This document shows, in pieces, positions 1 to 11,534 of a DNA stretch of 64,000 nt. Source of the DNA: Agromyces sp. ISL-38 (GTDB lineage Bacteria > Actinomycetota > Actinomycetes > Actinomycetales > Microbacteriaceae); contig NZ_JAGGPF010000011.1 in assembly GCF_018613935.1 (NCBI RefSeq), forward strand, positions 62,001 to 126,000, in the 5' to 3' direction. The stretch's first letter is position 1. Every line of letters starts with the position of its first letter. A model generated the notes under the pieces. It was not told the DNA's origin, did no database searches, and saw nothing but the letters and a program-made list of their open reading frames with translations. The position numbers were made by a program, and so were the translations under genes.

Positions 1-97
1 TCTCCGCCGCCACGACGTTGGCCGGCGGGTTGTGGAACGTGATCGTCACGACCTCAGGGCTCGGACGATCGAGGATGACAGTGCTGGACGTGCTCAT
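1..97 (-). CDS. Enoyl-CoA hydratase/isomerase-like protein, N-terminal fragment
   Basis: The gene runs off the left edge, so only the first 32 codons are visible. The start ATG at 97 follows a GGAG ribosome site; an in-frame ATG at 109 is the alternative. The visible peptide contains FHNPPANVV, which resembles the first strand and loop of crotonase-fold enoyl-CoA hydratases (usually an NxPPxNxl pattern). It follows the GFA-type gene by about 65 bases on the same strand and could be the last member of the reductase-aldehyde dehydrogenase-GFA set. The family call rests on one short motif and is tentative. Confidence 0.55.
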   Translation of the reverse strand, partial: MSTSSTVILDRPSPEVVTITFHNPPANVVAAE

Positions 98-162
98 GTG
101 GTGCTCCATTCGTGCGGGGTGGTAACAGTCGTGCGAGTTGCAGGTAGTGGCCGAGGGACGAT

Positions 163-705
163 TCAGCCGCGGCGCAGGACGCGGCTGATCATCGCGGCGA
201 TCGCCAGTTGGCTGCTGGCGTAGTAGTGGTGCTTCGGCAGTTCGTCGGCGACATCCTGTTCCCGCAGCCGGTAGTAGATGTGCCGCTGCACGGGCGGCAG
301 AGCGTCTTGATTCGCGAAGTTCTTGCTCGGGATGAACACCATTCCCGCGGATCCGCCGATGGTCTCGATGAACGGATCGCCGCACTTATCGCAGTGGGCG
401 CGATCGAGGGGCGCGCACTTGGCGAAGCGTCCCTTGTCGGGGTGTCCGAACCGGGAGCCGCGCCCGTGGGCGAAGCCCGGAGGCAGCAGCTTGGGGTTGG
501 CGAACGTCGCGTGCTCGGCGTGAATCACGACGTTCTTCGCGCGGACGAAGGTCACATCGGTGTACGGCTTGCCCATGAACTGCTGGCAGTACAGGCAGTG
601 GCAGTAGAACCGCTGCATGGGAACTCCTGCCGTCACTTCAAAGGTGTTCGCGCCGCAGGCGCATGAGCCGCGCATGACGGTTGCTGTCGTTGAGTCGGTA
701 GACAT
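163..705 (-). CDS. GFA / CENP-V family zinc-binding protein
   Basis: A 180-residue protein with the zinc-ligand pattern of the GFA (glutathione-dependent formaldehyde-activating, Mss4-like) fold: CACG at 15-18, CHCLYC at 35-40 and CDKC at 105-108. Family members are small zinc proteins, and the formaldehyde-activating name is often misleading. I chose the ATG at 705 because GGAG lies just upstream. An ATG at 768 would add 21 residues and overlap the aldehyde dehydrogenase stop as ATGA, but it lacks a clear ribosome site. It lies directly behind an aldehyde dehydrogenase and a short-chain reductase on the same strand, so an aldehyde-handling role is plausible but not shown. Confidence 0.8.
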   Translation of the reverse strand: MSTDSTTATVMRGSCACGANTFEVTAGVPMQRFYCHCLYCQQFMGKPYTDVTFVRAKNVVIHAEHATFANPKLLPPGFAHGRGSRFGHPDKGRFAKCAPLDRAHCDKCGDPFIETIGGSAGMVFIPSKNFANQDALPPVQRHIYYRLREQDVADELPKHHYYASSQLAIAAMISRVLRRG

Positions 706-764
706 CGTTTCTCGCTCCGTGTTCTTGGTGGTGTGGTCAGGACCGGTGGACGCGGGTGGTGCGT

Positions 765-2213
765 TCATCGGAGGAAGAAGTCGAGGAGTGCGTCGGCGCG
801 CTTGCCGAAGGGCGCATGCAGGAGGTTGATGCTGTTCCAGCGGCCCTGCACGTAGATGCCCTTGGGGTGGCTGAGCGTGCGGAAGCCTTCGATCCCGTGG
901 TACTTGCCCATGCCGCTCTCGCCGACCCCGCCGAACGGAAGATCGTCTTGGCCCACATGCATGATCGTGCCGTTGATGGTGACGTTGCCCGACGTGGTGC
1001 GGTTGAGGACCTTGCGGCGGTCTGCGTCGTCGGCGCCGAAGTAGTAGAGCGCGAGTGGACGGGGGCGTGCGTTCACGTAGTCGATGGCGTCATCGATGCT
1101 GCGGTAGGGGAAGATCGGCAGGATGGGGCCGAAGATCTCCTCGTGGGCGATTCGCATGTCGTCGGTGACGCCGAGCACGACGGTCGGCGCGAACGTGTGG
1201 GGCCGACGGGAAGCGTCGCCTGGCCGGTGTCCGACCTCGATGATGCGTGCTCCGTGGGCGCGGGCGTCGTCGATGAGGTCGACGAGGATCTGGTACTGCT
1301 TTTCGTTGACGATCGAGGTGTAGTCCTTGCTCGTCGGGCCGTCGGGGTAGGCGGTCTTGACGAGTCGGTCGTAGCTCTCGATGAAGGCGTCGACGTCGGA
1401 TTCGTGCACGAGGGCGTAGTCGGGGGCGATGCAGGTCTGCCCGCCGCTGAGGAGCTTGCCGAAGACGATGGACGACACGGTCGCGTCCTGCACGTGCCCC
1501 TTGGCGACGATCGTCGGCGACTTGCCGCCGAGTTCGAGCGTGACCGGGACGAGGTTCTCGCTCGCTGCCTTCATCACGGATCGTCCGACTGAGCTGCTCC
1601 CGGTGAAGACGAGGTGATCGAACTGCAGGGAGGAGAACGCTGCGCCGTCACCGTTGACGATGGTGACCTGCTCTTCTGGGAAGACCTCGCTGACGATCAA
1701 CGACAGCAGGGCATTCGTCGCCGGGGTGAACTTCGACGGCTTGAGCATGACGCGGTTTCCCGCGGCGATCGCCGTGACCACCGGCATCAGCGACAGGTTG
1801 ACGGGGTAGTTCCACGGCGAGATGACGCCCACCACGCCGAGGGGCTGGTACTCGATGTGGTTGCTGCCGAAGCGCAGCTGCAGGGCGATGTGGCGGCGGG
1901 TGGGCCGCATGAATCGGCCCAGGTTGCGGTCGAGGTAGTCGATGCCGTTGACGACGCCCAGGATTTCCATCATCGCCGTCTCGTGTCGTGAGCGGTTGCC
2001 GAAGTCGGTGTTGATCGCCTCCTCGATGGCGCTGCGCCGTTCGAGCAGTGCCGCCTTGAAGTTCTTCAGGTCACTGCGCCGCTTCGTCAGTGACGGCGCC
2101 CCGTCACGCAGGTAAGCGGCGCGCTGGAGCCTGAGGATGTCGCTGAAGCGCTCCCGGTCGGACTGGCCGGTGGACGTGGCATCCGGCTTGGGCTGGGTGA
2201 TGGTGGTGGTCAT
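765..2213 (-). CDS. NAD(P)-dependent aldehyde dehydrogenase, coniferyl-aldehyde-dehydrogenase-like
   Basis: A 482-residue member of the aldehyde dehydrogenase superfamily, which oxidises aldehydes to acids with NAD(P)+. SPWNYP (Asn 135), FTGS near 204, LELGGK with the general base Glu 227, and GGQTCIAPDY with the nucleophile Cys 261 are all present, so it should be active. The lack of an N-terminal extension and the SPWNYPVNL/CIAPDY wording resemble coniferyl aldehyde dehydrogenases, but the substrate cannot be read from sequence. The start is the ATG at 2213 behind GAGGAG; upstream in-frame codons look non-coding. It is 80 bases behind the short-chain reductase, probably in one operon under the divergent TetR regulator. 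Confidence 0.9.
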   Translation of the reverse strand: MTTTITQPKPDATSTGQSDRERFSDILRLQRAAYLRDGAPSLTKRRSDLKNFKAALLERRSAIEEAINTDFGNRSRHETAMMEILGVVNGIDYLDRNLGRFMRPTRRHIALQLRFGSNHIEYQPLGVVGVISPWNYPVNLSLMPVVTAIAAGNRVMLKPSKFTPATNALLSLIVSEVFPEEQVTIVNGDGAAFSSLQFDHLVFTGSSSVGRSVMKAASENLVPVTLELGGKSPTIVAKGHVQDATVSSIVFGKLLSGGQTCIAPDYALVHESDVDAFIESYDRLVKTAYPDGPTSKDYTSIVNEKQYQILVDLIDDARAHGARIIEVGHRPGDASRRPHTFAPTVVLGVTDDMRIAHEEIFGPILPIFPYRSIDDAIDYVNARPRPLALYYFGADDADRRKVLNRTTSGNVTINGTIMHVGQDDLPFGGVGESGMGKYHGIEGFRTLSHPKGIYVQGRWNSINLLHAPFGKRADALLDFFLR

Positions 2214-2293
2214 CGGATCGCTCCTCGATTGGTGGCTTCGTCGGCGGGGAGGGAGACGAGGGCAGGACCGGGCGGGCATCCCTCGTCCTCGCG

Positions 2294-3097
2294 TCAGGCG
2301 TGGCTCATGGCGCGGCGCTGAGTCGAGCCCATGAACCGGACGACCTGGCGCCGCGGCAGGAATCGGCTCGCCACGGCCAGGGCGCGGCCGTTGGTGATCA
2401 CCGACGGCGGTCCGGAGGGTCGGTCAAGGGTCTTCAGCGCGATCCGGACGACGTCCTGGGGGGTGGCGCGTTTGGCGCCGTAGTCGGCCGACTGGCTGCC
2501 GGCGGCGTCGAAGAACTCGGTCTGCATCGCTCCCGGGGAGATGGCGAGGACGCGCAGGCCGGTGCCGCGGGTCTCCTCCCAGAGCGATTCGGTGAAGCTG
2601 AGGACGAAGGCCTTGGTGGCGCCGTAGGCACTCAGGTACGGGGTCGGCTGGAATCCCAGCAGGCTCGCCACGTTGATGAGGACGCCGGTGCCGGCTGAGG
2701 TCAGCGGCTCGATGTACGCGCGGCTGAGGTCGACCAGGGCGCTGACGTTCAGCGCGATCATGTCCTGGAGGCGGTCTGGGTCCTCGTCGCCGAATGCGTT
2801 GTGGGTGCCGAAGCCCGCGTTGTTGACGAGCCCGGTGGCATGGATGCCGCGGGATTCCAACTCGGCGCGGAGCGAGCGGCCGGCGTCGGGCTGGCCGAGG
2901 TCGCGGGCGATGACGGTCACCGTGACGCCGTGGGCGCGGGTGAGCTCGTCGGCCAGGCTCTCGAGCCGGCCCGCTCGTCGGGCCACGAGCACGAGGTTGG
3001 AGCCGCGGGCGGCCAGCTGGCGCGCGAATTCCGCGCCGAGCCCGGAGCTGGCCCCGGTGACGATGGTGGTCTGGTTGCGGTAGTCGATTTTGCTCAT
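2294..3097 (-). CDS. Short-chain dehydrogenase/reductase (SDR family)
   Basis: A 267-residue classical SDR. It has the cofactor motif TGASSGLG at 14-21, an ARR stretch after the second strand that suggests NADPH preference, NNAG at 92-95, and the catalytic Ser 145, Tyr 158 and Lys 162 in YxxxK. The family reduces carbonyls or oxidises alcohols; the substrate is unknown. The start ATG at 3097 has little Shine-Dalgarno support. The gene is divergent from a TetR regulator across about 73 bases that contain an inverted repeat, so it is the likely first gene of a TetR-controlled operon with the aldehyde dehydrogenase. Confidence 0.9.
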   Translation of the reverse strand: MSKIDYRNQTTIVTGASSGLGAEFARQLAARGSNLVLVARRAGRLESLADELTRAHGVTVTVIARDLGQPDAGRSLRAELESRGIHATGLVNNAGFGTHNAFGDEDPDRLQDMIALNVSALVDLSRAYIEPLTSAGTGVLINVASLLGFQPTPYLSAYGATKAFVLSFTESLWEETRGTGLRVLAISPGAMQTEFFDAAGSQSADYGAKRATPQDVVRIALKTLDRPSGPPSVITNGRALAVASRFLPRRQVVRFMGSTQRRAMSHA

Positions 3098-3140
3098 GCC
3101 ATGCACTATATACACGTTGATGCACTCCGTGCAACTCCCT

Positions 3141-3157
3141 ACACGTAGTGAACGTGT
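3141..3157. promoter_or_regulatory. Candidate TetR operator between SDR and tetR genes
   Basis: A perfect inverted repeat, ACACGT-N5-ACGTGT, sits 14 bases before the tetR start, and another TACACGT half-site lies nearer the SDR gene around 3111. Position and symmetry suit autoregulation by the divergent TetR protein. Binding is inference. Confidence 0.5.
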
Positions 3158-3170
3158 GTACCATGGGTGC

Positions 3171-3761
3171 ATGGCCCAGAAGGTGATACCCATCCGAGCG
3201 CAGACCCGCGCCGTAGTCCGTTCCCTGCTCGCCCGAACCGCCTTGGAGCTGTTCGCCGCCAAGGGCTACGACAACACGACGGTCGAGGAGGTCGCCGCCG
3301 CGGCCGGCGTCTCACGACGGACCCTCTTCAACTACTTCCGCGGCAAGGACGACCTTGCACTCAGCGGCCTCTCCGAGCAAGGCGAACTGATCGCCGCACG
3401 GTTCGCCGAGCGCCCGGCCGACGAGGACCTCTGGGCATCCCTGCGAGCGGCATTCCATGTGCTCGAGGAGATCGAGATGACCCAGGAGAGCCGGCTCGAG
3501 GTGACGACGCTCCTGTTCGACAACGATTCCCTCCGCTTCGGGCATGCCGAGAAGCAGGCCCGCTGGCAGGGCCTGCTCGCTCCGCTGATCGAGCCGCGGT
3601 TGCCCGACTCCGACCGCCGCACCCTCGAGGCTCGCGCGATCGCGGCCGCGGCGATCACTTGCCTCCAAGCGGCGTCGGAGGAGTGGGTCCGCATCGGCGG
3701 GCAGGGCGACTTGCTCGACCTCTACGACACCGCCGTGCGAGCCATCCGCCGCCATCCCTGA
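3171..3761 (+). CDS. TetR family transcriptional regulator
   Basis: A 196-residue regulator. The N-terminal helix-turn-helix is typical of TetR: ALELFAAKGYDNTTVEEVAAAAGVS followed by RRTLFNYFRGKDD, residues about 24-62 (shown here only to mark its extent in two pieces). The C-terminal ligand domain has no recognisable ligand signature. The ATG at 3171 gives the normal TetR N-terminus; it has no clear ribosome site and may be near-leaderless. It is transcribed away from the SDR-aldehyde dehydrogenase-GFA genes, so it most likely represses them and itself. Confidence 0.9.
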   Translation: MAQKVIPIRAQTRAVVRSLLARTALELFAAKGYDNTTVEEVAAAAGVSRRTLFNYFRGKDDLALSGLSEQGELIAARFAERPADEDLWASLRAAFHVLEEIEMTQESRLEVTTLLFDNDSLRFGHAEKQARWQGLLAPLIEPRLPDSDRRTLEARAIAAAAITCLQAASEEWVRIGGQGDLLDLYDTAVRAIRRHP

Positions 3762-4001
3762 AGCCCAGGGCCGCACGACGCGACGAAATGCACAGCGCCA
3801 GACTACGATCGCGGCGCGGGAATGCCGCTCAGGCTGGTGAAGGTCAGCAACGATCGATTGTGACCGCCGCTGTCGCGCATCAGCCGACCGGATCGTCGTC
3901 AGGTGGTACTGGAAGCGCGGCGACGTCGTCTTCCATGCGCCGCACTAGGCGAGCAGCTCACCCATGTCGCCCGTCGACGCGGTAGCGCGGCGTCCGGCTT
4001 C

Positions 4002-4496
4002 CTAGAACAGCAGCCCGTACTTCTCCACGAGCGGCATCGTCCCCTCGAAGTCCAGTTCACAGCCGTACTCGGCGGCGAGCGGAGGCAGCGTCTCGGGGTC
4101 GTACTCGCCACCGGGCTCACCCAGGAGGCGGAACAGCGCCTCGAGCCCGCCAGGCACGATGATCTCGAGCACGCGGAGGGTGTCGTCGCCCGCGTTCCAG
4201 AAGGTGTGCCAGCGTCCTCTCGGCTTGGCCACGAGATCGCCCACGGTGGCGATGATCTCGACGCCGTCCTCGATGACGCCGAGCGTGCCGGAGAGCACGA
4301 TGCTGTACTCGTCCTCGCGGCTGTGGCGGTGCAGCGGAGCGGCGAGCATCGTCGGTGCCAGCACGTGTTCGACGAGCGCGACGTCGCCGCCTGACGCGGC
4401 GCTCTCGAGCAGGTAGCGGTTGAGCAGACCCGGCGCGCCGGTGGCGTCCGCTTCGTCCGAACGCACAATGTGAGGTCTGCGAGTTGTGATCGTCAT
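4002..4496 (-). CDS. Cupin domain-containing protein
   Basis: A 164-residue single-domain cupin. Metal-ligand-like residues are placed as in the family: LHRHSREDEYSIVLSG (His 56, His 58, Glu 63) in the first cupin motif and His 97 in WHTFW in the second. Proteins of this kind are small metal-dependent enzymes or sensors, and no reaction can be assigned. I chose the ATG at 4496, which starts MTITTRRP; an upstream ATG at 4550 would add a poorly coding stretch. It is divergent from the LuxR-type regulator at 4585, which is its most likely controller. Confidence 0.75.
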   Translation of the reverse strand: MTITTRRPHIVRSDEADATGAPGLLNRYLLESAASGGDVALVEHVLAPTMLAAPLHRHSREDEYSIVLSGTLGVIEDGVEIIATVGDLVAKPRGRWHTFWNAGDDTLRVLEIIVPGGLEALFRLLGEPGGEYDPETLPPLAAEYGCELDFEGTMPLVEKYGLLF

Positions 4497-4584
4497 GACC
4501 ACGACGGTACGTCCGCGGCATCCGGCGTCGGAATACCACAAACCTGGCATTTCTTTGACGCGTCGCGCGGTCTAGCCTTGCCAC

Positions 4585-5742
4585 ATGGACGCCGACGCCG
4601 CCCGCCGCGCGGCGGAGCAGATCGCTTCGCTCGCCGGGCGAGGCGACCACGTGGCGACCTTCTGGCGCGAGAGCGCCGACGTGCTGCGCGACGCCGTCCC
4701 GCACTACCTCGCGCCATGCTGGTTCACGCTCGACCCGGCATCCCTCGTTATGACCAGTCACTTTCAGGAGGGGGTTCCGGAGTTCCCCGCCGAGTGGGCG
4801 GCGACCGAGTACTCCGATGACGGCGATGTGCACCACCTGGCGGACATCGCGCGATCGGATGCCGGCGTCTCGACCCTGTACGACGCGACTGGCGGTCACC
4901 CTGAGACCAGCCCTCGCTGGCACACGAACATGGCCTACGGAGGAGACCAGGAGCTGATGGCCGCGCTTCGCACGCGCGACGGTCAGGTGTGGGGCGTCCT
5001 CAGCCTGTATCGCGAGCCCGACCGACCGCGCTTCGATCTCGCCGAGCTCGAGTTCGTCCGCACCGTTGCACCGCTTCTCGCCGATGGAGCCCGGCGTGGA
5101 CTCCTCGTCGGCGAGGCTGGAGACCCGGAGAGCTCCGACGCGCCGGGGCTCGTCGTGCTGAACGAAGACTGGCGGCCCGAATCGGTCTCGCCCGGTGTCG
5201 AGAAGTGGCTGCATGAGCTGCCCGACGGTGCGTGGGATGCCGGCCGCCTCCCGCCGTCCGTGCTGGCGGTGGCCGGCCGCGCACTCGCCAGGGCTGAAGC
5301 GACGACCAGATCGGATGCCGCGCAGGTGGCGGTGGCACGAGTGCTCACCCGGTCAGGAACGTGGGTGGTGCTGCACGGCGTTCCGCTAATAGCGGGCGGC
5401 CAGCGACGCGTCGCGGTGATCGTCGAGCCTGCTCATCCCGACCGGATTTCGTCGCTGCTGATGTCGGCGTATCGCCTCACCGACCGCGAGCAGGAGCTGA
5501 CCAGACTTGTGCTGCAGGGCTGCACCACCGCCGACATCGCCGAGCGACTCGTGATCTCACCGCACACCGTGCAGCAGCATCTCAAGAGCGTCTTCGACAA
5601 GACCGGTGTGCGCAGCCGTCGCGAGCTCGTGAGCTCGGTTTTTCTCGCGCACTACGAGCCTCGCGTGCGCGACAACGAGCGGCGAACGGTCAGTGGGCTG
5701 CCGATGCGCGGAGGTCCAGTGACGGGAACGCCCCTGCGATAG
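4585..5742 (+). CDS. LuxR-type regulator with N-terminal GAF-like region
   Basis: A 385-residue protein. The last 90 residues carry a LuxR/GerE helix-turn-helix starting near residue 297: LTDREQELTRLVLQGC, then DIAERLVISPHTVQQHLK and DKTGVRSRRELV. The first 200 residues look like a GAF-type sensory domain (MAALRTRDGQVWGVLSLYRE is typical of the end of a GAF fold). It has no receiver domain or phosphorylation site, so it is probably a ligand-sensing one-component regulator. The ATG at 4585 has a poor ribosome site. It is divergent from the cupin gene, its most likely target. Confidence 0.8.
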   Translation: MDADAARRAAEQIASLAGRGDHVATFWRESADVLRDAVPHYLAPCWFTLDPASLVMTSHFQEGVPEFPAEWAATEYSDDGDVHHLADIARSDAGVSTLYDATGGHPETSPRWHTNMAYGGDQELMAALRTRDGQVWGVLSLYREPDRPRFDLAELEFVRTVAPLLADGARRGLLVGEAGDPESSDAPGLVVLNEDWRPESVSPGVEKWLHELPDGAWDAGRLPPSVLAVAGRALARAEATTRSDAAQVAVARVLTRSGTWVVLHGVPLIAGGQRRVAVIVEPAHPDRISSLLMSAYRLTDREQELTRLVLQGCTTADIAERLVISPHTVQQHLKSVFDKTGVRSRRELVSSVFLAHYEPRVRDNERRTVSGLPMRGGPVTGTPLR

Positions 5743-6241
5743 CGTTCTCCCGCTCGATCGGGGCGGAGGCGATGAGCGAGTGGACCACCCAGCGGCGTAT
5801 CGGAGCGGAGTGGGCCGGCTACTCCCCGGCGGTTCGACGCCCTCGACGTCGAGTTCTGGTCGCGCACCTGGTGCAGTCCCCTATTCCGCACCGTAGGTAT
5901 TCCTGGCCAGCTCGCCTGCGCGGACGATCGAGCGCGCGATGCTGTCAGAAACGATCGCTTTTGAACACGGCCGCCGAAGTGGTCACAATCCGCCCCGAGC
6001 ATTGGTCAGAACTCATTATTCGCGCCAAGTAGGGGATACCCCGCGGCGCAAACGTTTCGACTCCCGTGCACCCATGAACGGCGTACCTCAACGGTTGTTG
6101 GGCACTCCCAGCGACCGAGGCATGGATGGAATCGAAAGTTCGAACTGGTCCACTGCCGCCCACTCAATTTGGTTCGCGGCGGCCCGGCCAATGGAGAAGG
6201 CGCCCACCGTCCGCCGGCGAGCGCCCCTCCCATTGCCAGAC
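5743..6241. other. Non-coding convergent gap, no gene recognised
   Basis: About 500 bases lie between the end of the LuxR-type gene and the end of the apiose-locus binding protein gene. Reading frames here are short and lack coding-like codon use. A small GGGG-ATA-CCCC palindrome occurs at 6032-6042, but no T-run follows. I see no tRNA, transposase or other recognisable relic. Confidence 0.5.
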
Positions 6242-8405
<2,164 letters not shown>

Positions 8406-8409
<4 letters not shown>

Positions 8410-9968
8410 CGGTGTGCGCTCCCCGTCAGTTCTTCCTCGGTCGCCTCTCCGGAGGCGATCATCAGGTCTTCGCGTGTGGCGTTCTTCGGGTCGAACTCGC
8501 GGACGATGCGGCCCTTCGACATCACCACGACGCGGTTCGAGACGCCGAGCGCCTCGCTCACCTCCGACGTGGCGAAGAGCACGGCGAGGCCGCGCCGGGC
8601 CTCACGGGCCATGAGGGCGAAGATCTCGCCCTTCGCTCCCACGTCGATCCCCCTCGACGGCTCGTCGAGCAGGATGACGTCGGGTTCGGTCATGAGCACC
8701 TTTCCGATGACGACTTTCTGCTGGTTCCCGCCCGACAACGAGGTGATCGGCGCGGTGGGACCGGATGTCTTGACGCGAACGTCGGCGATGCCCTTCTCGA
8801 CGGCCTGCCGCTCGCGGCGATCGCCGATCCAGAAGCCCCGCACGTAGGCGATCAGGCTCGCGAGAGAGCTGTTCTCCCCCACCGACATGGTCTGCACGAG
8901 TCCATCGCGCTGCCGGTCCTCCGGAACGAGCGCCAGCCCCATCGCGATGCGGTCGGCGATCGATTCGCCGCGCAGCTCCCGCCCGCCGACGGCGACCGTG
9001 CCGCGCTGGATCGGCGCACGGCCGGCGAGTGCTTCGAGCAGTTCCGTGCGGCCGGCGCCCATGAGTCCGTAGAGGCAGACGATCTCGCCGGCCCGCACGT
9101 CGAGGCTGAGGTCGTCGACGGCGAGCCGGGTGGGGTTGGATGGGTCCGCGACCGTCACGTTCCGCAGCGACAGGGCGATCTCGCCGAACTCGTCGCGCAG
9201 TTCGGGGCTGAGGTCGTCGGCTGACCGTCCGACCATGTTGGAGATCACCCAGGCGATGTCGATCGCGTCGCGTTCCCCCTTCGCCACGAGCTCGCCGTCA
9301 CGGAACACGACCGCGTGGTCCGCGATCTCCAGTGCCTCCTCGAGGTGATGGGAGATGTAGACGATGGCCACTCCCGAGTCGGTCAGCTCGCGGATGAGCC
9401 GGAACAGCACTTCCACCTCATTGCCCGAGAGCGCTGACGTCGGTTCGTCCATGATCAGCACCCGCGCATCGCCGGCGAGCGCGCGTGCGATCTCCACGAC
9501 CTGCTGCTGGCCGAGGCGGAGATCCGCGACCAGGGTGCGCGGGTCGAGCTGTTCCTCCAGCCGTGCCATCAGTTCGCGCGTTCGCACGCCCTCGGTGCGG
9601 TCGTCCACGACGATGCCCCCGTGAACGAGCTCCCGGCCCATGTAGATGTTGTCCCTGATGCTCAGGTTCGGACACAGGCTGAGTTCCTGGTGGATGATCG
9701 CGATTCCGTGCTCGGCCGCGTCGACGGTGCTGACCAGCTGGAGCTCACGGCCGTCCAGTTCGAGGATGCCGCTCGTCGGCGTCTCGACACCGGAGAGGAT
9801 CTTCATGAGCGTCGACTTGCCCGCACCGTTCTCTCCGAAGAGCACCGTGACCGCACCGCTGCGGATCTCGAAGTCCACGCCCTTGAGTGCCCTCGTGGCG
9901 CCGTACGTCTTCGTGATCTGCCGTGCGCGCATCACCACGGCGTCGCGTTCGATCGCGACGTCGCTCAC
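8406..9968 (-). CDS. Ribose-type ABC transporter ATP-binding protein (two ATPase domains)
   Basis: A 520-residue fused ATPase of the RbsA/MglA class. The first half has the Walker A GENGAGKS, an atypical signature LRLGQQQVVEIARAL and the Walker B VLIMDEPTSAL. The second half has the degenerate P-loop GLMGAGRTE normal for this class, the signature LSGGNQQKV and the Walker B VILLDEPSRGID. It energises sugar import through the adjacent permease. The GTG start at 9968 overlaps the stop of the DUF2291 gene (GTGA). Confidence 0.93.
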
Positions 9969-10615
9969 GGCTGCACCTCGAACACCACCGGGACGACGGA
10001 CACGAGTGCGGGGTTGACCCTCGTGAACGCGCCGACGACATGCAGCGTTCGCCCCTCGAGCGAGGCGGGGTCTACACCGCTCAGCGCCGTCTCGCGCACG
10101 CTGTTGTTCAGCTCGGTCGCGACCTCCTGGAACTCGAGCTGGTTCTTGAACTCGTTGAAGGAGACCGTGCCGGTGACGTCACGCACTGCCGTGCCGTTGA
10201 TCGCCGGGCCGATCTGCACCTGCACGGTGACGCCGCCAGGTATTCCGTCGACCGTGACGGGCAGGATCGATCCGTTCGGGGCTCCCGCGACGGCCGTGAA
10301 CTCCACAGGGAAGCTGTATGAGCTGCCCGCCCCCGGCGTGTGCCCGAACTCCGCTTCGTCGGCCCCGGCTGCGAGGTCTTCGAGCAGGCCGGCGAGGTCG
10401 ATCGCGTCCGCCTCGATCTGCGGCGCGATCTCCGACTCGTAGCGTTCGGCGGCATACCCGGCGGGGTCGAACGCCTTCCCGCTCGTGGCCGCCTGCGCGT
10501 CATCCGTCGTGACGAACCTCGTGCTGGCCACCGCGGCGGAACCCAGCACGAGCACGGCGACGGTCCACACCATCCACGGTCTGATCGGCGGGCGTCTACG
10601 GGTCGGTCGGGTCAT
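9965..10615 (-). CDS. DUF2291 family membrane-anchored protein
   Basis: A 216-residue protein with one N-terminal membrane segment (PWMVWTVAVLVLGSAAVAST) followed by an extracytoplasmic domain. The order KAFDPAGYAAERYESEI, then VTGTVSFNEFKNQLEFQEVA and finally VVPVVFEVQP, is typical of DUF2291. These proteins are found beside ribose-type sugar importers; their function is not established. The ATG at 10615 follows AAAGGAG. Its position between ApnO and the ATPase, with a GTGA overlap to the latter, suggests it is an accessory part of the importer. Confidence 0.78.
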   Translation of the reverse strand: MTRPTRRRPPIRPWMVWTVAVLVLGSAAVASTRFVTTDDAQAATSGKAFDPAGYAAERYESEIAPQIEADAIDLAGLLEDLAAGADEAEFGHTPGAGSSYSFPVEFTAVAGAPNGSILPVTVDGIPGGVTVQVQIGPAINGTAVRDVTGTVSFNEFKNQLEFQEVATELNNSVRETALSGVDPASLEGRTLHVVGAFTRVNPALVSVVPVVFEVQP

Positions 10616-10664
10616 CGGCTGCTCCTTTGCAGGTGGTGAGGGGTGCGTTCGCGGTGCGCGAGGA

Positions 10665-11534
10665 TCAGCGCTCGATCTTGTCGAGGTGGAGCATGCGGGC
10701 GAGGTTCTGGTCGAGCTCGTCGTCGCGGAAGACCTTCTTCCAGTCGTCCTTGATGATCGACTCCTTGCCGTAGTCCATCGCGATGAGGCATGCGTCACTG
10801 AACGGGTTGTCGCCGCGGAGGCCGTTCGCGAGCGCGACCTGCGTGTGGCCGAGCAGGATCGAGCGAGCGGCGGCTTCGGGCACGCCCATGGTGTTGACGG
10901 CCTCGTCGAGCGCCTCCTTCAGGAGCGCGCCGACCATGCACGCGATCGTCTCGACGAGGGTGGGCTCGAGCTGGGCGAGCTGCTTGATCGTGACCCGGTG
11001 CACATCGATGACGGGGGCGTAGATCGCCCGCACGGTGGCCTCGACGATCGCCTGCTTCGCCGGGTCATCCGACTCGATCGCGGTGATCGCGTCTTGCGGC
11101 GCCGCGATGCCGCCGAACGTGTCGGCGTACTCCTCGGGGGTGGTGCGCTGCAGGAAGATCGACGGATGGCACGGGTGCGCGACCGCCTGGATGATGTCGT
11201 CGCGCGTGGTGAGCAGGCCCGCGTACGCAGCCGCCGGGTCGAGGGTGAGCACGATCGCGCCGGGCTTCAGCTGCGGCACGAGGTCGGCCGTGACCGGGCT
11301 GAGGGCGAGGTCGGGCACGGCGAGCACGACGATGTCGGCATCGCGCACGGCGTCGGGCGAGTCGGTGAGCTCGCGGCCGGCCGCGCGGACGCGCTCCTGG
11401 CCGGCGGGCGAGTTCTCGCTGTAGAAGACCGTGTGGTCGGTCTTCACGAGGTTGTCGGAGACGCGCATGCCCATCTTGCCGCCGGCGCCGATGACGGCGA
11501 TCGTGTAGGTCTCGGTAGTGGTGGCGGTGCTCAT
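10665..11534 (-). CDS. apnO: Phosphogluconate-dehydrogenase-like protein, probable D-apionate oxidoisomerase
   Basis: A 289-residue NAD(P)-dependent enzyme. The N-terminal Rossmann motif IAVIGAGGKMGMRV is followed by a domain ending VRAIYAPVIDVHRVTIKQLA, the PDGH_C type. From published work on D-apiose catabolism, ApnO belongs to this family and converts D-apionate to 3-oxo-isoapionate by oxidation with hydroxymethyl migration. Here the flanking genes match the rest of the non-phosphorylating apiose route (OiaC-, LerK-, LerI- and DerI-like), which supports the call. The start overlaps the upstream stop as ATGA. The family is clear; the exact substrate is inference from context. Confidence 0.75.
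   Translation of the reverse strand: MSTATTTETYTIAVIGAGGKMGMRVSDNLVKTDHTVFYSENSPAGQERVRAAGRELTDSPDAVRDADIVVLAVPDLALSPVTADLVPQLKPGAIVLTLDPAAAYAGLLTTRDDIIQAVAHPCHPSIFLQRTTPEEYADTFGGIAAPQDAITAIESDDPAKQAIVEATVRAIYAPVIDVHRVTIKQLAQLEPTLVETIACMVGALLKEALDEAVNTMGVPEAAARSILLGHTQVALANGLRGDNPFSDACLIAMDYGKESIIKDDWKKVFRDDELDQNLARMLHLDKIER

Noticed and set aside
5743..6241. Possible transposase relic or small genes in the convergent gap
   Set aside because: No frame shows a DDE or other transposase motif, no terminal inverted repeats or target duplications are visible, and codon use is not coding-like.
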